Shown here piece after piece: positions 32,308 through 39,948 of a stretch of 64,000 nucleotides of DNA. How positions within the stretch are numbered: position 1 is the stretch's first letter; every line of letters begins with the position of its first letter. Source of the DNA: JAGGAG01 sp964638035. Its GTDB lineage: Bacteria; Gemmatimonadota; Gemmatimonadetes; Gemmatimonadales; GWC2-71-9. Both the position numbers and the translations under genes were made by a program. The stretch covers positions 119,821-183,820 of the forward strand of contig CAZWXD010000002.1 of the NCBI GenBank assembly GCA_964638035.1, written 5' to 3'. Under the pieces are notes generated by a model. That model saw only the letters and a program-made list of their open reading frames with translations. It was not told the DNA's origin and searched no databases.

Positions 32308-32333
32308 CAGGCGTTCCTCGGTGGGGATGCTCC

Positions 32334-32339
32334 AAGATA
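32334..32339 (-). promoter_or_regulatory. TAnnTT -10-like element of the five-gene operon
   Basis: TATCTT followed by GG on the minus strand, 26 bases before the ATG at 32307; a leader of about 20 bases would include the GAGGAA ribosome site. Confidence 0.45.
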
Positions 32340-32351
32340 CCACGCAGGCCG

Positions 32352-32804
32352 CTACCGGTGCGGCGGGTACACCTCGCAATGGGCGCCGTGCTCGCTGTGC
32401 AGCACGCAGAATGCTCCCTGGCCGCCCCACCGTCGCGTCCATTCCGACATCACGACACGGTCGCCGGCGCTGAAGCGCTGCGCCGGGAGGGAGTCATCGG
32501 TCGCGCGGACGTGGGTGTGGACCATGCCCATCCAGTCGGGCCTGCCGCACTCCTGGATCGCCGTGGTGGCCGAGGCGCTGAGGGAATCAGACTCGTAGGT
32601 GTCGGTCAGGAGGAGCCGGACGTGGCTGATGACCACGGAGTCGGCGGTGAGGGTGCCGCCGAGACATCCCACGCGCTCGCGGCGCTCGGCCAGGCTGGCC
32701 TGCCAGAGTTCCTGGAGGCCTGGCCGTGCCGAGCGCTCGACCACCCAGGCCCGGGACTGGGCGAGCGCCTGCCGGGGAGCGACCAGGAAGGAGAGGGCGA
32801 GCAC
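32352..32804 (-). CDS. Secreted JAMM/MPN-like protein starting at the 3' end of tRNA-Ser
   Basis: About 150 residues from GTG 32804. A signal peptide (LALSFLVAPRQALAQ) is clear. The body has ERRERVGCLGG, matching the catalytic-Glu strand of JAMM proteases (Glu43). Later come VHTH (His96, His98) and FSAGD (Ser112, Asp115). The order E, HxH, SxxD is that of JAMM metalloproteases, though 13 residues instead of 7 separate HxH from the Ser. The first base of the GTG is also the discriminator base of the tRNA. Another in-frame GTG at 32828 lies inside the tRNA T-arm. Expression probably depends on read-through of, or co-processing with, the tRNA transcript. Confidence 0.6.
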   Translation of the reverse strand: MLALSFLVAPRQALAQSRAWVVERSARPGLQELWQASLAERRERVGCLGGTLTADSVVISHVRLLLTDTYESDSLSASATTAIQECGRPDWMGMVHTHVRATDDSLPAQRFSAGDRVVMSEWTRRWGGQGAFCVLHSEHGAHCEVYPPHR

Positions 32805-32890
32805 GGCGTGGGTGAGATTCGAACTCACGAAGGAGTTGCCCCCTTGGCGGTTTTCAAGACCGCTGCCTTCAACCACTCGGCCACCACGCC
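32804..32890 (-). tRNA. tRNA-Ser(TGA)
   Basis: An 87-base class II tRNA. The acceptor stem pairs GGCGTGG with CCACGCC. The anticodon loop is TCTTGAAAA with anticodon TGA. A long variable arm and T-loop GTTCGAATC are present, with discriminator G. No CCA is encoded. Its 3' end overlaps the start of the JAMM-like gene. A TATCTT element lies 10 bases upstream. Confidence 0.97.
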
Positions 32891-32899
32891 CCGCGGCGA

Positions 32900-32905
32900 A
32901 AGATA
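32900..32905 (-). promoter_or_regulatory. TAnnTT -10-like element of tRNA-Ser(TGA)
   Basis: TATCTT followed by TCG on the minus strand, nine bases between its end and the tRNA 5' end. Confidence 0.5.
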
Positions 32906-32942
32906 CCACGGCCCCGCGCCGGGCCGTGGCGCTGCTGGCTGG

Positions 32943-35051
32943 CTACTGGATCGGCTGCAGGTTGACCCGGATGGCCTGGGCGATCGAATCAGCGCGTTGC
33001 GCCTTCACCGTGTCGCCAACCGCGACATAGGTCTCGGCCATGCTGCGGTACACCAGTGAGTACATCTGCAGGATGGACGCCGACGGGGGATCCACCCACC
33101 CGCGCGGCCGGCTCCGGGCAATGGCCTGCCAGTGGTAGGCGTCCCAGAGCAGGGCATCGGTGCGCGGCACGTCGATGGGCCCGAGGATCGGGTTCTCCAT
33201 GATCGAGTCGGGTGCCACCTGGATCCGGTGCTCGGTCAGGCGCCGCACCATCCCCTCGGTCACCAGGTAGTCGGTCAGCCCGAAGGTCTGGTCGGGGTAG
33301 CCCGCGTCGCTCCAGGAGAAGTAGATGGGGCGCTTGCCCAGGTTCTGCCGGATGAGCGCCAGCACCGCCAGGTCCTGGAGGAACAGGACGTCCTGGCCGA
33401 AGCGGACCTGGATGCTGTCCACCTGCACGCCCGACCCCCGCTGCACCTGCATGTAGTCGGGCAGGCTGTCGAGCTGCTCCACCGTGAACCCGAACACCGG
33501 GACGTCGGGGTGTGCCGCCGTGCCGCCGCTGGCCCAGAGGGACACGGCCCGGGCAGGGTCGAACACCGGCGTCTCGCGGCGGCGCAGCTGCCGCAGGTGC
33601 CAGCGGGTATTCATGAGGGAGATGTTCGCCACCGTCACGTCGGGCCGGACACCCTCCACTTCCTGTGCGTACCACAGCGGGAAGGTGTCGTTGTCGCCTG
33701 CGGTGATCAGGATGCCATAGGGGGCCACCGACTGGAGCAGGTCCACGGCAAAGTCGCGGGCGGCCGTCTCGTGCGCGCGCGACGCGGTGGTGTGGTTCCC
33801 CACCAGCGGGATGAGCCCGAGGGCGAGGACCGGGCTTGCCGCCACCCAGTTCGGCCTGCCGCGGCGAGCGCCCAGCATCTCGGCGGCCCAGCGCATCAGG
33901 CCGGCGAGCCCGCCAGCCACCAGGAGGCCCCACGCGGCAAAGGACGCCACGAAGAAGTAGTCCCGCTCGCGCACCTCGCGCGGGAGGTCGGGCTGCCCCG
34001 GGTGCATGGAGAAGCCATGCTTGAAGTTGAGGTAGTAGATGAGCACCGGCACCAGCGTGATGAAGAGCACCGCCGCCATCGCGCCCTCGCGGCGCGCATG
34101 CTTCCAGTAGGTCGCCAGCCCTCCGAGCCCGAGTGCGGCGAACACGCCGGTCACGATGCCGCGCACTGCCGGCCAGTCGCGCGCGAACTGCCAGTTGAAG
34201 TACTGCCAGTAGTTCTGCAGCTGCGACACGAGGTCGGCCTGGCGCTGGCCCAGCGGCGGCTTCTGGTACTGCTCGCGGCCCAGGACGTCCTTCAGGGCCT
34301 GGCTGAAGAAGCCCACCGGCTCACCCTCATTGATCGGCGGGTACTGGCCTGCGCGGATGGGCAGGTAGAGGTAGTTGATCGAGATCCCCACCAGCACGGC
34401 CCCGGCGACGGCGGCCCAGAGCCACGGCTTGAGGATGACGCGCCAGTCGGTCCACAGCACGTACACGGCCACGGCGGGTGCCGCGAGCACGCCCATCTGG
34501 TGGTTGGTGGAGGTGAGCGCCAGCGTGTAGGCAATCAGCACCAGCCAGCGATCACGGCCGGGACCCTCGGGTTCGTCACCCCAGTGAATGCAGAACCACA
34601 TGACGAGCGCGATGGACATGAGCGACACGGTGTACACCTTCTCGTTCACCGTGGACTGGTTCCAGACGGTCCAGCTCATCGCGCCGGCCAGGATGCCTGC
34701 CGCCGCCGCGGCATGGCGCGCCCAGCGCACCGGTACCACCGGCCGGAGCCACCGCTCGGCCACCAGGAACCAGAGTCCCGCCGCCAGGGCGCTCGTGACC
34801 GCGGCAAAGAGGTTGATCCGCACCGCATACGACGCCGAGAGGGGCACCAGGGCGAAGACATGGGCCATCAGGGTGAAGAGCGGGTTGCCGGGCGGGTGGG
34901 GAATGCCCAGCACGTAGGCGGCGGCGATGTACTCCGAGGTGTCCCAGAACGCGGTGGTCGGTGCCAGCGTCGCGATGTAGATGGCCAGGACCAGGGCCGT
35001 GAACGCGGTCGCCACGAGGTAGGGGGGACGTTCGGTGACTTCGGTCGTCAA
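32943..35051 (-). CDS. DUF2723 multi-spanning membrane protein (glycosyltransferase 117-like)
   Basis: A 702-residue protein. The first 430 residues hold about ten membrane segments. They contain the DUF2723 signature APTTAFWDTSEYIAAAYVLG, then GIPHPPGNPLF and NEKVYTVSLM. This is the GT-C-like fold of protein O-mannosyltransferases, and Bacteroidota members are proposed lipid-linked sugar transferases. The last third is soluble (AGDNDTFPLWYAQEVEGVRPD, RPIYFSWSDAGYPDQTF) and likely periplasmic. The start is a TTG at 35051 with GGAG eight bases upstream; no ATG or GTG precedes the first helix. It follows purH by 67 bases in the same direction. Substrate unknown. Confidence 0.83.
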   Translation of the reverse strand: MTTEVTERPPYLVATAFTALVLAIYIATLAPTTAFWDTSEYIAAAYVLGIPHPPGNPLFTLMAHVFALVPLSASYAVRINLFAAVTSALAAGLWFLVAERWLRPVVPVRWARHAAAAAGILAGAMSWTVWNQSTVNEKVYTVSLMSIALVMWFCIHWGDEPEGPGRDRWLVLIAYTLALTSTNHQMGVLAAPAVAVYVLWTDWRVILKPWLWAAVAGAVLVGISINYLYLPIRAGQYPPINEGEPVGFFSQALKDVLGREQYQKPPLGQRQADLVSQLQNYWQYFNWQFARDWPAVRGIVTGVFAALGLGGLATYWKHARREGAMAAVLFITLVPVLIYYLNFKHGFSMHPGQPDLPREVRERDYFFVASFAAWGLLVAGGLAGLMRWAAEMLGARRGRPNWVAASPVLALGLIPLVGNHTTASRAHETAARDFAVDLLQSVAPYGILITAGDNDTFPLWYAQEVEGVRPDVTVANISLMNTRWHLRQLRRRETPVFDPARAVSLWASGGTAAHPDVPVFGFTVEQLDSLPDYMQVQRGSGVQVDSIQVRFGQDVLFLQDLAVLALIRQNLGKRPIYFSWSDAGYPDQTFGLTDYLVTEGMVRRLTEHRIQVAPDSIMENPILGPIDVPRTDALLWDAYHWQAIARSRPRGWVDPPSASILQMYSLVYRSMAETYVAVGDTVKAQRADSIAQAIRVNLQPIQ

Positions 35052-35118
35052 GGCTGGGCTCCAACCACGGGATCAGGGAACAAGGCCGCGGCGCCGGATG
35101 CGCCCGCTGGCACCGGGA

Positions 35119-36648
35119 CTAGTGACGGAACAGGCGCGTGCCGGTGGTGACCATGGCCACACCCAGGCGGTTCGCGGCCGCGATGACGTCGGCATCGCGC
35201 ATCGAGCCCCCCGGCTGGATGATGGCGGTGATCCCGGCGGCGGCGGCGAGCTCCACCCCGTCCGCAAACGGGAAGAAGCCATCCGACGCCAAAGTGCTGC
35301 CCTGCGGGTCATGGCCCGCTTGCCGGGCCTTGTGGATCGCCATGAAGACGCTGTCCACCCGGCTCATCTGGCCGGCGCCAATGCCAATGGCCGCCTCATC
35401 ACGGGCGAGGAGGATGGCGTTCGACTTGACCGAGGCCACCGCGGGCCACGCAAACCGGATCGCCGCCCATTCGGCGTCGCTCGGGGCACGCTCGGTGGCC
35501 ACCGTCCAGTCGGTGTCCTCGGCATCCACCACGAACCGGTCCTGCACCAGGAAGCCGCCGCGCACCCGCTTGTAGTCGAGGGCGCCCAGGCCGGTGCTGA
35601 CCGGCAGCTCGACGATCCGGAGCTGCTTTCGCGCGGCCAGCACTTCCATGGCGCTGTCGTGAAAGGAGGGTGCCACCACGACCTCGAGGAAGAGGTCCTG
35701 CATCGCGATGGCGGCATCGCGCGTCACCACCGTGTTGAACGCGACGATGCCACCGAACGCCGAGACGGGGTCGGTGGCGCGCGCGCGCTCGAACGCGTCG
35801 CGGGCCGAACTCCCGAGGGCAATGCCGCAGGGCGTCGTGTGCTTCACGATGCAGCATGCCACCCGGGCCTGCCAGCAGCTCACGGCCCACATGGCGGCGT
35901 CAATGTCGAGGATGTTGTTGAACGAGAGTTCCTTGCCGTGGCGCTGCGCCAGGTCGCGCATGCCGCGGGGCTCCTCCGTCACGTAGAGCGCGGCCCGTTG
36001 CACCGGGTTCTCCCCGTAGCGGAGTGGCATCATCCGCTCCATCGAGAGCCCGATGCGCGCGGGCAGGCCGGTGTCGGCGGGGGTGAGGTAGCGCGCAATC
36101 GCCAGGTCGTAGTCTGCCAGGTGGGCGAACACCTTGGCCGCCAGCTCACGCCGGGTGCCGGCGGGTACCTCGCCCGCCTTCAGCACCTCCAGCACCATCG
36201 GGTAGTCCACGGGGTCCACCACCGGCAGGACCTGGGCGTGGTTCTTGGCCGCTGATCGCAGCATCGAGGGGCCGCCGATGTCGATGTTCTCAATGGCGTC
36301 CTCGAACGCCACGTCGGGCTGCGCAATCGTGTCCTGGAACGGGTAGAGGTTCACCGCCACCAGGTCGATGAGCCCGATGCCGTGCCGCGCGATGGCCGCG
36401 AGGTGCTCGGGGAGGTCACGCCGTGCCAGCAAGCCACCATGGATGGCAGGGTGCAGGGTCTTGACGCGACCATCCAGCATCTCCGGGAAGCCGGTGACCT
36501 GGTCGACGTTGGTGACCTTGATGCCGGCGGCCTTGAGGGCGGCGGCGGTACCGCCGGTCGAGACGATCTCCCAGCCAAGGTCGGCCAGGCCCTGGGCAAA
36601 GGGCGCGATACCGCGCTTGTCGCTCACCGACAGGAGGGCACGGGGCAT
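35119..36648 (-). CDS. purH: Bifunctional AICAR transformylase/IMP cyclohydrolase
   Basis: A 509-residue enzyme for the last two steps of purine synthesis (AICAR to FAICAR to IMP). The N-terminal IMP cyclohydrolase domain (RALLSVSDKRGIAPFAQGL, STGGTA, TLHPAIHGGLLARR) is intact. The C-terminal transformylase domain follows, with RYGENPVQRAALY, the catalytic KHTTPCG (usually KHxNPCG), SDGFFPFADGV and the end QPGGSMRDADVIAAAN. The residue before PCG is Thr rather than Asn. It is separated from purN by three bases, as expected for a small pur operon, and DUF2723 follows. Confidence 0.96.
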   Translation of the reverse strand: MPRALLSVSDKRGIAPFAQGLADLGWEIVSTGGTAAALKAAGIKVTNVDQVTGFPEMLDGRVKTLHPAIHGGLLARRDLPEHLAAIARHGIGLIDLVAVNLYPFQDTIAQPDVAFEDAIENIDIGGPSMLRSAAKNHAQVLPVVDPVDYPMVLEVLKAGEVPAGTRRELAAKVFAHLADYDLAIARYLTPADTGLPARIGLSMERMMPLRYGENPVQRAALYVTEEPRGMRDLAQRHGKELSFNNILDIDAAMWAVSCWQARVACCIVKHTTPCGIALGSSARDAFERARATDPVSAFGGIVAFNTVVTRDAAIAMQDLFLEVVVAPSFHDSAMEVLAARKQLRIVELPVSTGLGALDYKRVRGGFLVQDRFVVDAEDTDWTVATERAPSDAEWAAIRFAWPAVASVKSNAILLARDEAAIGIGAGQMSRVDSVFMAIHKARQAGHDPQGSTLASDGFFPFADGVELAAAAGITAIIQPGGSMRDADVIAAANRLGVAMVTTGTRLFRH

Positions 36649-36651
36649 GGA

Positions 36652-37254
36652 TCAGCCGTTGGCGGGGGTGGAGGGGAGGGGAACGGGACGCCCGGCGCGC
36701 GCCGCGGCCAGGACGACCGCCGGCAGCAGCCGGTGTTCTGCAACGAGCACGCGGGCGGCCAGCGTGTCTGCCGTGTCGTCCGGCTTCACCGGAACCCGCT
36801 CCTGCGCCAGGATGACACCACGGTCGTACTCCTCGTCCACCAGGTGAATGGTGGCGCCACTCTCGTGCGCGCCACTCGCGAGCACCGCCTCGTGCACCCG
36901 CCGGCCGTACATCCCCTTGCCGCCGAAGGCGGGCAGGAGGGCCGGGTGCACGTTGATGATCCGGCCGCGCAGGCGGCCGATCACCTCCGCCGGCACCAGC
37001 TTGAGGTAGCCGGCAAGCACCAGCAGTCCCACGCGATGTGCTTCGAGCAGCGCGAGCCACTCGGTGCCGCTGCGCCAGTCGGCGAGGGGAACGGCCTCGA
37101 TCCCGGCGGCCCGGGCCCGGTCGAGCGCGGGTGCATCCGCCCGGTCACTCAGCACCAGCACCACGGCCGCATCCTGGCTGCCGCCAAGCTGATCGAGCAG
37201 GGCCGCCAGGTTGCTCCCGCGACCCGAAACAGCCACTGCAACCCGCGTCGGCAT
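36652..37254 (-). CDS. purN: Phosphoribosylglycinamide formyltransferase
   Basis: A 200-residue folate-dependent GAR transformylase. ATG 37254 gives MPTRVAVAVSGRGSNLAALL, which is the correct family start; the longer ORF is not protein-like. Next are VLVLSDRADAPALDRARAAG and LAGYLKLVPAEVIGRLRGRIINVHPALLP with the catalytic Asn/His. The Asp is in HLVDEEYDRGVILAQ. It supplies the formylated intermediate of purine synthesis. It heads the purN-purH-DUF2723 run, with a TACCTT element eight bases before the ATG. Confidence 0.95.
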   Translation of the reverse strand: MPTRVAVAVSGRGSNLAALLDQLGGSQDAAVVLVLSDRADAPALDRARAAGIEAVPLADWRSGTEWLALLEAHRVGLLVLAGYLKLVPAEVIGRLRGRIINVHPALLPAFGGKGMYGRRVHEAVLASGAHESGATIHLVDEEYDRGVILAQERVPVKPDDTADTLAARVLVAEHRLLPAVVLAAARAGRPVPLPSTPANG

Positions 37255-37262
37255 GGCGGAAG

Positions 37263-37268
37263 AAGGTA
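37263..37268 (-). promoter_or_regulatory. TAnnTT -10-like element of purN
   Basis: TACCTT on the minus strand, eight bases before the purN ATG; the leader would be one or two bases. No purine riboswitch-like fold is visible in the gap. Confidence 0.45.
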
Positions 37269-37469
37269 ACCGCCGGGCGCCGCGCAGCCTAGTCGAAGCG
37301 GGCCGTCCTCCGGCCCCGGGCCGTTCGCGCAACCTGATGCGGCACAAGGACCTGCGCGGCGGGGCAGGGACGGGTACCAGGTGGTGCCAGCGGGTGGGTA
37401 CGACTGTTGCTTTCGCAGGCACCGATGAAGCACGCTTGCCCTTCACTGCTTGCCTGTCCAGGAGTTGGC

Positions 37470-38318
37470 ATGTTGACCATGACACGTCGTGCCGGTGGCT
37501 CACTCATGATGCTCGGGGCCGCACTGGTGCTGGCCTCCTGTGCCAATGAACCTGAGCCGCTCAATCCCACGTCGAGCATCTCGGACATCATCACGGGCAT
37601 CACGGCGCGCAATGGTGACGCGCTTGGCGTGGTGCAGGCTGGGGCAGCGCCCGCGGGCACGACCGGCCCAACGGCCGACGTCACCGGGATCAGCAGCGTC
37701 ATCAATGGCGGCTCGTCGCAGGTGACGGTTGCCGGCAGCGACCAGTTCCAGCGGGTCCTGGTGAGCGTCCTGGGCGTGGATGGCTACTACGACGTGACGC
37801 TCCCGAGCGGCACGAGCGCCGAGGACCTGGTGATGAACATGGGCACCGGCATCGGGGCAGGTACCCTGCGCATGAACTACGTGCTCGAAGGGCCGAGCGG
37901 CATGGGCCCGGTGGCGGAGCAGGTGGTGCGTGTCATCCGGGTGGGGAGCGGCGACGTGCAGGTGAGCATCGCCTGGACCGGGGCCTCGGACGTGGACCTT
38001 CATGTCATTGAGCCGTCGGGCGAGGAAGTGTTCTACGGGAACGACGTGTCCGAGACGGGGGGCACGCTTGACCTCGACTCGAACCCGGCCTGCAGCATCG
38101 ACAACAAGAACAACGAGAACATCGTCTGGCCGGTGAACCAGGCGCCGGCGGGCGAGTATCGCGTGGTCGTCGACTACTTCGCCGACTGCGGCGTGGAGCG
38201 GAGTGACTGGGTGGTCACGCTGCAGGTGAAGGGACGCGCGCCCGAGACCTTCACCGGCTCCTTCGTGGGCCTCACGTCGGCCAATCCGCCGGTCGAGGTG
38301 GCGCGCTTCACCTACTGA
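37470..38318 (+). CDS. YfaP/DUF2135-domain lipoprotein
   Basis: A 282-residue protein. ATG 37470 has GGAG five bases upstream and gives a lipoprotein signal ending in LVLASCANEPEP. Residues about 170-280 carry the YfaP-type domain: VQVSIAWTGASDVDLHVIEPSG, FYGNDVSETGGTLDLDSN, then a calcium-like acidic pattern and QAPAGEYRVVVDYF. The first half is low-complexity Ser, Thr and Gly. Function unknown; probably surface or periplasmic. The 215-base gap before it contains no clear TAnnTT; TTGCTTTCG at 37407-37415 differs by one base. It converges on gmhB, with a hairpin between. Confidence 0.75.
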   Translation: MLTMTRRAGGSLMMLGAALVLASCANEPEPLNPTSSISDIITGITARNGDALGVVQAGAAPAGTTGPTADVTGISSVINGGSSQVTVAGSDQFQRVLVSVLGVDGYYDVTLPSGTSAEDLVMNMGTGIGAGTLRMNYVLEGPSGMGPVAEQVVRVIRVGSGDVQVSIAWTGASDVDLHVIEPSGEEVFYGNDVSETGGTLDLDSNPACSIDNKNNENIVWPVNQAPAGEYRVVVDYFADCGVERSDWVVTLQVKGRAPETFTGSFVGLTSANPPVEVARFTY

Positions 38319-38359
38319 TCAACCAGGCGGGCGCGGGAGCGCTCGCCGAAGGACCATAA

Positions 38360-38404
38360 ACGAGCCGGCGATGCGCCTTCGGGCCTCGTCGGTCTCGTGC
38401 TTTT
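38360..38404. terminator. Imperfect long hairpin between convergent YfaP and gmhB genes
   Basis: ACGAG-CCGGCGA-TGC-GCC, a TTCG tetraloop, then GGC-C-TCGTCGG-T-CTCGT gives a long stem with one G-U pair and small bulges, followed by GCTTTT on the plus strand. A good intrinsic terminator for the lipoprotein gene. Confidence 0.7.
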
Positions 38405-38429
38405 CAGGGGTACCATCGGTAGCGGGTGA

Positions 38430-38978
38430 TCAGTCGTCGAGGATGCGCGCGGCGGCAGCCAGCAGGTTGGGCACCTGCTCGATCCCGAGTGCCTGGATGC
38501 GCGCGTCGTCGTCATGCGAGCCGGTGGCGACCTGCAGTGCCCGTCCCCCCAGCGCGCGAGCCGGCTCGAGGTCGCGCAGCCGGTCGCCAATGAACCAGCT
38601 CCAGGCGGGGTCAATGTGGAGCCGCGCGATCGCCTCGCGAAAGAGGCGGAGCCCGGGCTTCCGGCACTCGCACGGCCCGGTGATGGCCGGGAAGTGCGGG
38701 CAGTGGAGCTGCAGGTCGAGGCGGGCGCCCTGGCCGGCAAGCTGGCGCTCCACTTCGCGTGCCACCGCCTGGTAGTCCTCCTCGGTCATGAGGCCACGCG
38801 CAATGCCGGACTGGTTGGTGATGACCGCCACCCGCCACCCAAGCTCGTTGGCGCGCCGCACCGCCGCGGCGGCACCGGGGAGCAGGGTGACATCGTCAGG
38901 CCGGCGCACGAAATCGGTGTCAACGATGAGCGTGCCGTCGCGGTCCAGCAGGAGGGCGGGGGCCAGGGGCTGCGTCAC
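38430..38978 (-). CDS. gmhB: D,D-heptose 1,7-bisphosphate phosphatase family (GmhB-like HAD-IIIA)
   Basis: A 182-residue HAD phosphatase that removes the C7 (or C1) phosphate in ADP-heptose synthesis for LPS. The nucleophile motif is LLLDRDGTLIVDTDF, with the VITNQSG and RKPGLRLFREA motifs and the acidic FIGDRLRDLEPA. The zinc knuckle CPHFPAITGPCECRKPG distinguishes GmhB from histidinol phosphatases. I chose GTG 38978 because it fits the family length; longer starts at 39029 or 39035 add a non-homologous stretch. No other heptose gene is nearby. Confidence 0.87.
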   Translation of the reverse strand: MTQPLAPALLLDRDGTLIVDTDFVRRPDDVTLLPGAAAAVRRANELGWRVAVITNQSGIARGLMTEEDYQAVAREVERQLAGQGARLDLQLHCPHFPAITGPCECRKPGLRLFREAIARLHIDPAWSWFIGDRLRDLEPARALGGRALQVATGSHDDDARIQALGIEQVPNLLAAAARILDD

Positions 38979-39045
38979 CGCGCGGCCGCCGGGTCCGTAG
39001 AGGGTGCCTGGTGGGGCACGCTCATCCACGCACAATCAGGCGCAT

Positions 39046-39930
39046 ATGGCGATCACAATACCGAACACATGCCGAAGCGGCAAGTCGCTCCTCCTGCTGC
39101 TCCTCTTCGCGCTGCCATCGTGGCTCCCGGCCCAGGGGCATCGGGGCACCCTCCTCAGCGCGGATCAGGCGCTCGCCGACTCCGTGCAGCAGCACGGACT
39201 CGACGCCGGCCTGGCGGCGGGACTCCTGCCCGATGCCATCCTGCTCTACCCTGATGCGCCAGTGCTGCGCGGGGCCCGCCTCATTCGGCAGTTCCTCCAG
39301 GCACAACCGACCCTTGCGATGCTGCGCGTGCGGTGGCAGGCGCAGGCAGTCGAGATCTCGACCGACTCAACCCTTGGCGCGACCTGGGGCGTGGGTGTGG
39401 TGCTCGCCCCGGACAACCGGATCCTCCTCGGGCGCTACATCGCCGTGTGGCACCGCGAGCGCGCGGGCTGGCGCCTGTCCGCGTTCCTGCTGCCTGGGCT
39501 GGGGTCGCCGGTGATCGTGCGCGTACCGGGCATGCCGATCGAGCTTGCCCCCATGGCGCCCTCGGGGCATGCCGGTGCCTTTGCCCGGGCCGACCTCGAA
39601 TTTGCCCGGCTCGCCGGGGACAGCGGCGCCAGCGTGGGGTTCGAGCGCTTCGCGACGCCCGATGCGGAGCTGGCGAGTTCGAGTGGTGTCCTGGCGCGGG
39701 GACCGCAGGCAATCGGCGCGCTCGTGGACGGCCCCGACCGCTGGCGCTGGAGTCCCGTGGCCGGTGGCAGTGCAGGTGATGGTTCGTTGGGCTGGACGGT
39801 GGGGCAGGCGGTGATCACCGCGCCCACGGGCCAGGCGCACGCCTCCAAGTACCTCACCGTCTGGCGCCGGACGCCTGCCGGCATCCGGTTCGTCACCGAT
39901 GGGGGGTCGGCGCGTCCCGCGGCACATTGA
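39046..39930 (+). CDS. Secreted protein with two NTF2/SnoaL-like domains
   Basis: A 294-residue protein. ATG 39046 has an AGG about seven bases upstream and begins a signal peptide (SLLLLLLFALPSWLPAQ). Two similar halves follow: residues about 50-155 (LSADQALADSVQQHGLDAGL, LRVRWQAQAVEISTDSTLG, RYIAVWHRERAGWRL) and about 180-290 (ARADLEFARLAGDSGASVGF, WTVGQAVITAPTGQAH, KYLTVWRRTPAGIRF). Both look like DUF4440/SnoaL folds, so it seems to be an internal duplication. No catalytic residue is assigned. It is divergent from gmhB and convergent with selA at an 18-base gap. Confidence 0.7.
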   Translation: MAITIPNTCRSGKSLLLLLLFALPSWLPAQGHRGTLLSADQALADSVQQHGLDAGLAAGLLPDAILLYPDAPVLRGARLIRQFLQAQPTLAMLRVRWQAQAVEISTDSTLGATWGVGVVLAPDNRILLGRYIAVWHRERAGWRLSAFLLPGLGSPVIVRVPGMPIELAPMAPSGHAGAFARADLEFARLAGDSGASVGFERFATPDAELASSSGVLARGPQAIGALVDGPDRWRWSPVAGGSAGDGSLGWTVGQAVITAPTGQAHASKYLTVWRRTPAGIRFVTDGGSARPAAH

Positions 39931-39948
39931 GGGGCGCAGCCCGCGCAG

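Noticed and set aside
32352..32909. JAMM-like protein starting at 32909
   Set aside because: That start would translate the whole tRNA-Ser gene. The signal peptide begins only at about 32804-32828, and the codons in the tRNA have no protein character.
33132..35150. A 672-residue open frame on the plus strand
   Set aside because: It is the mirror of the DUF2723 gene, rich in His, Gly and Glu with no recognisable domain.
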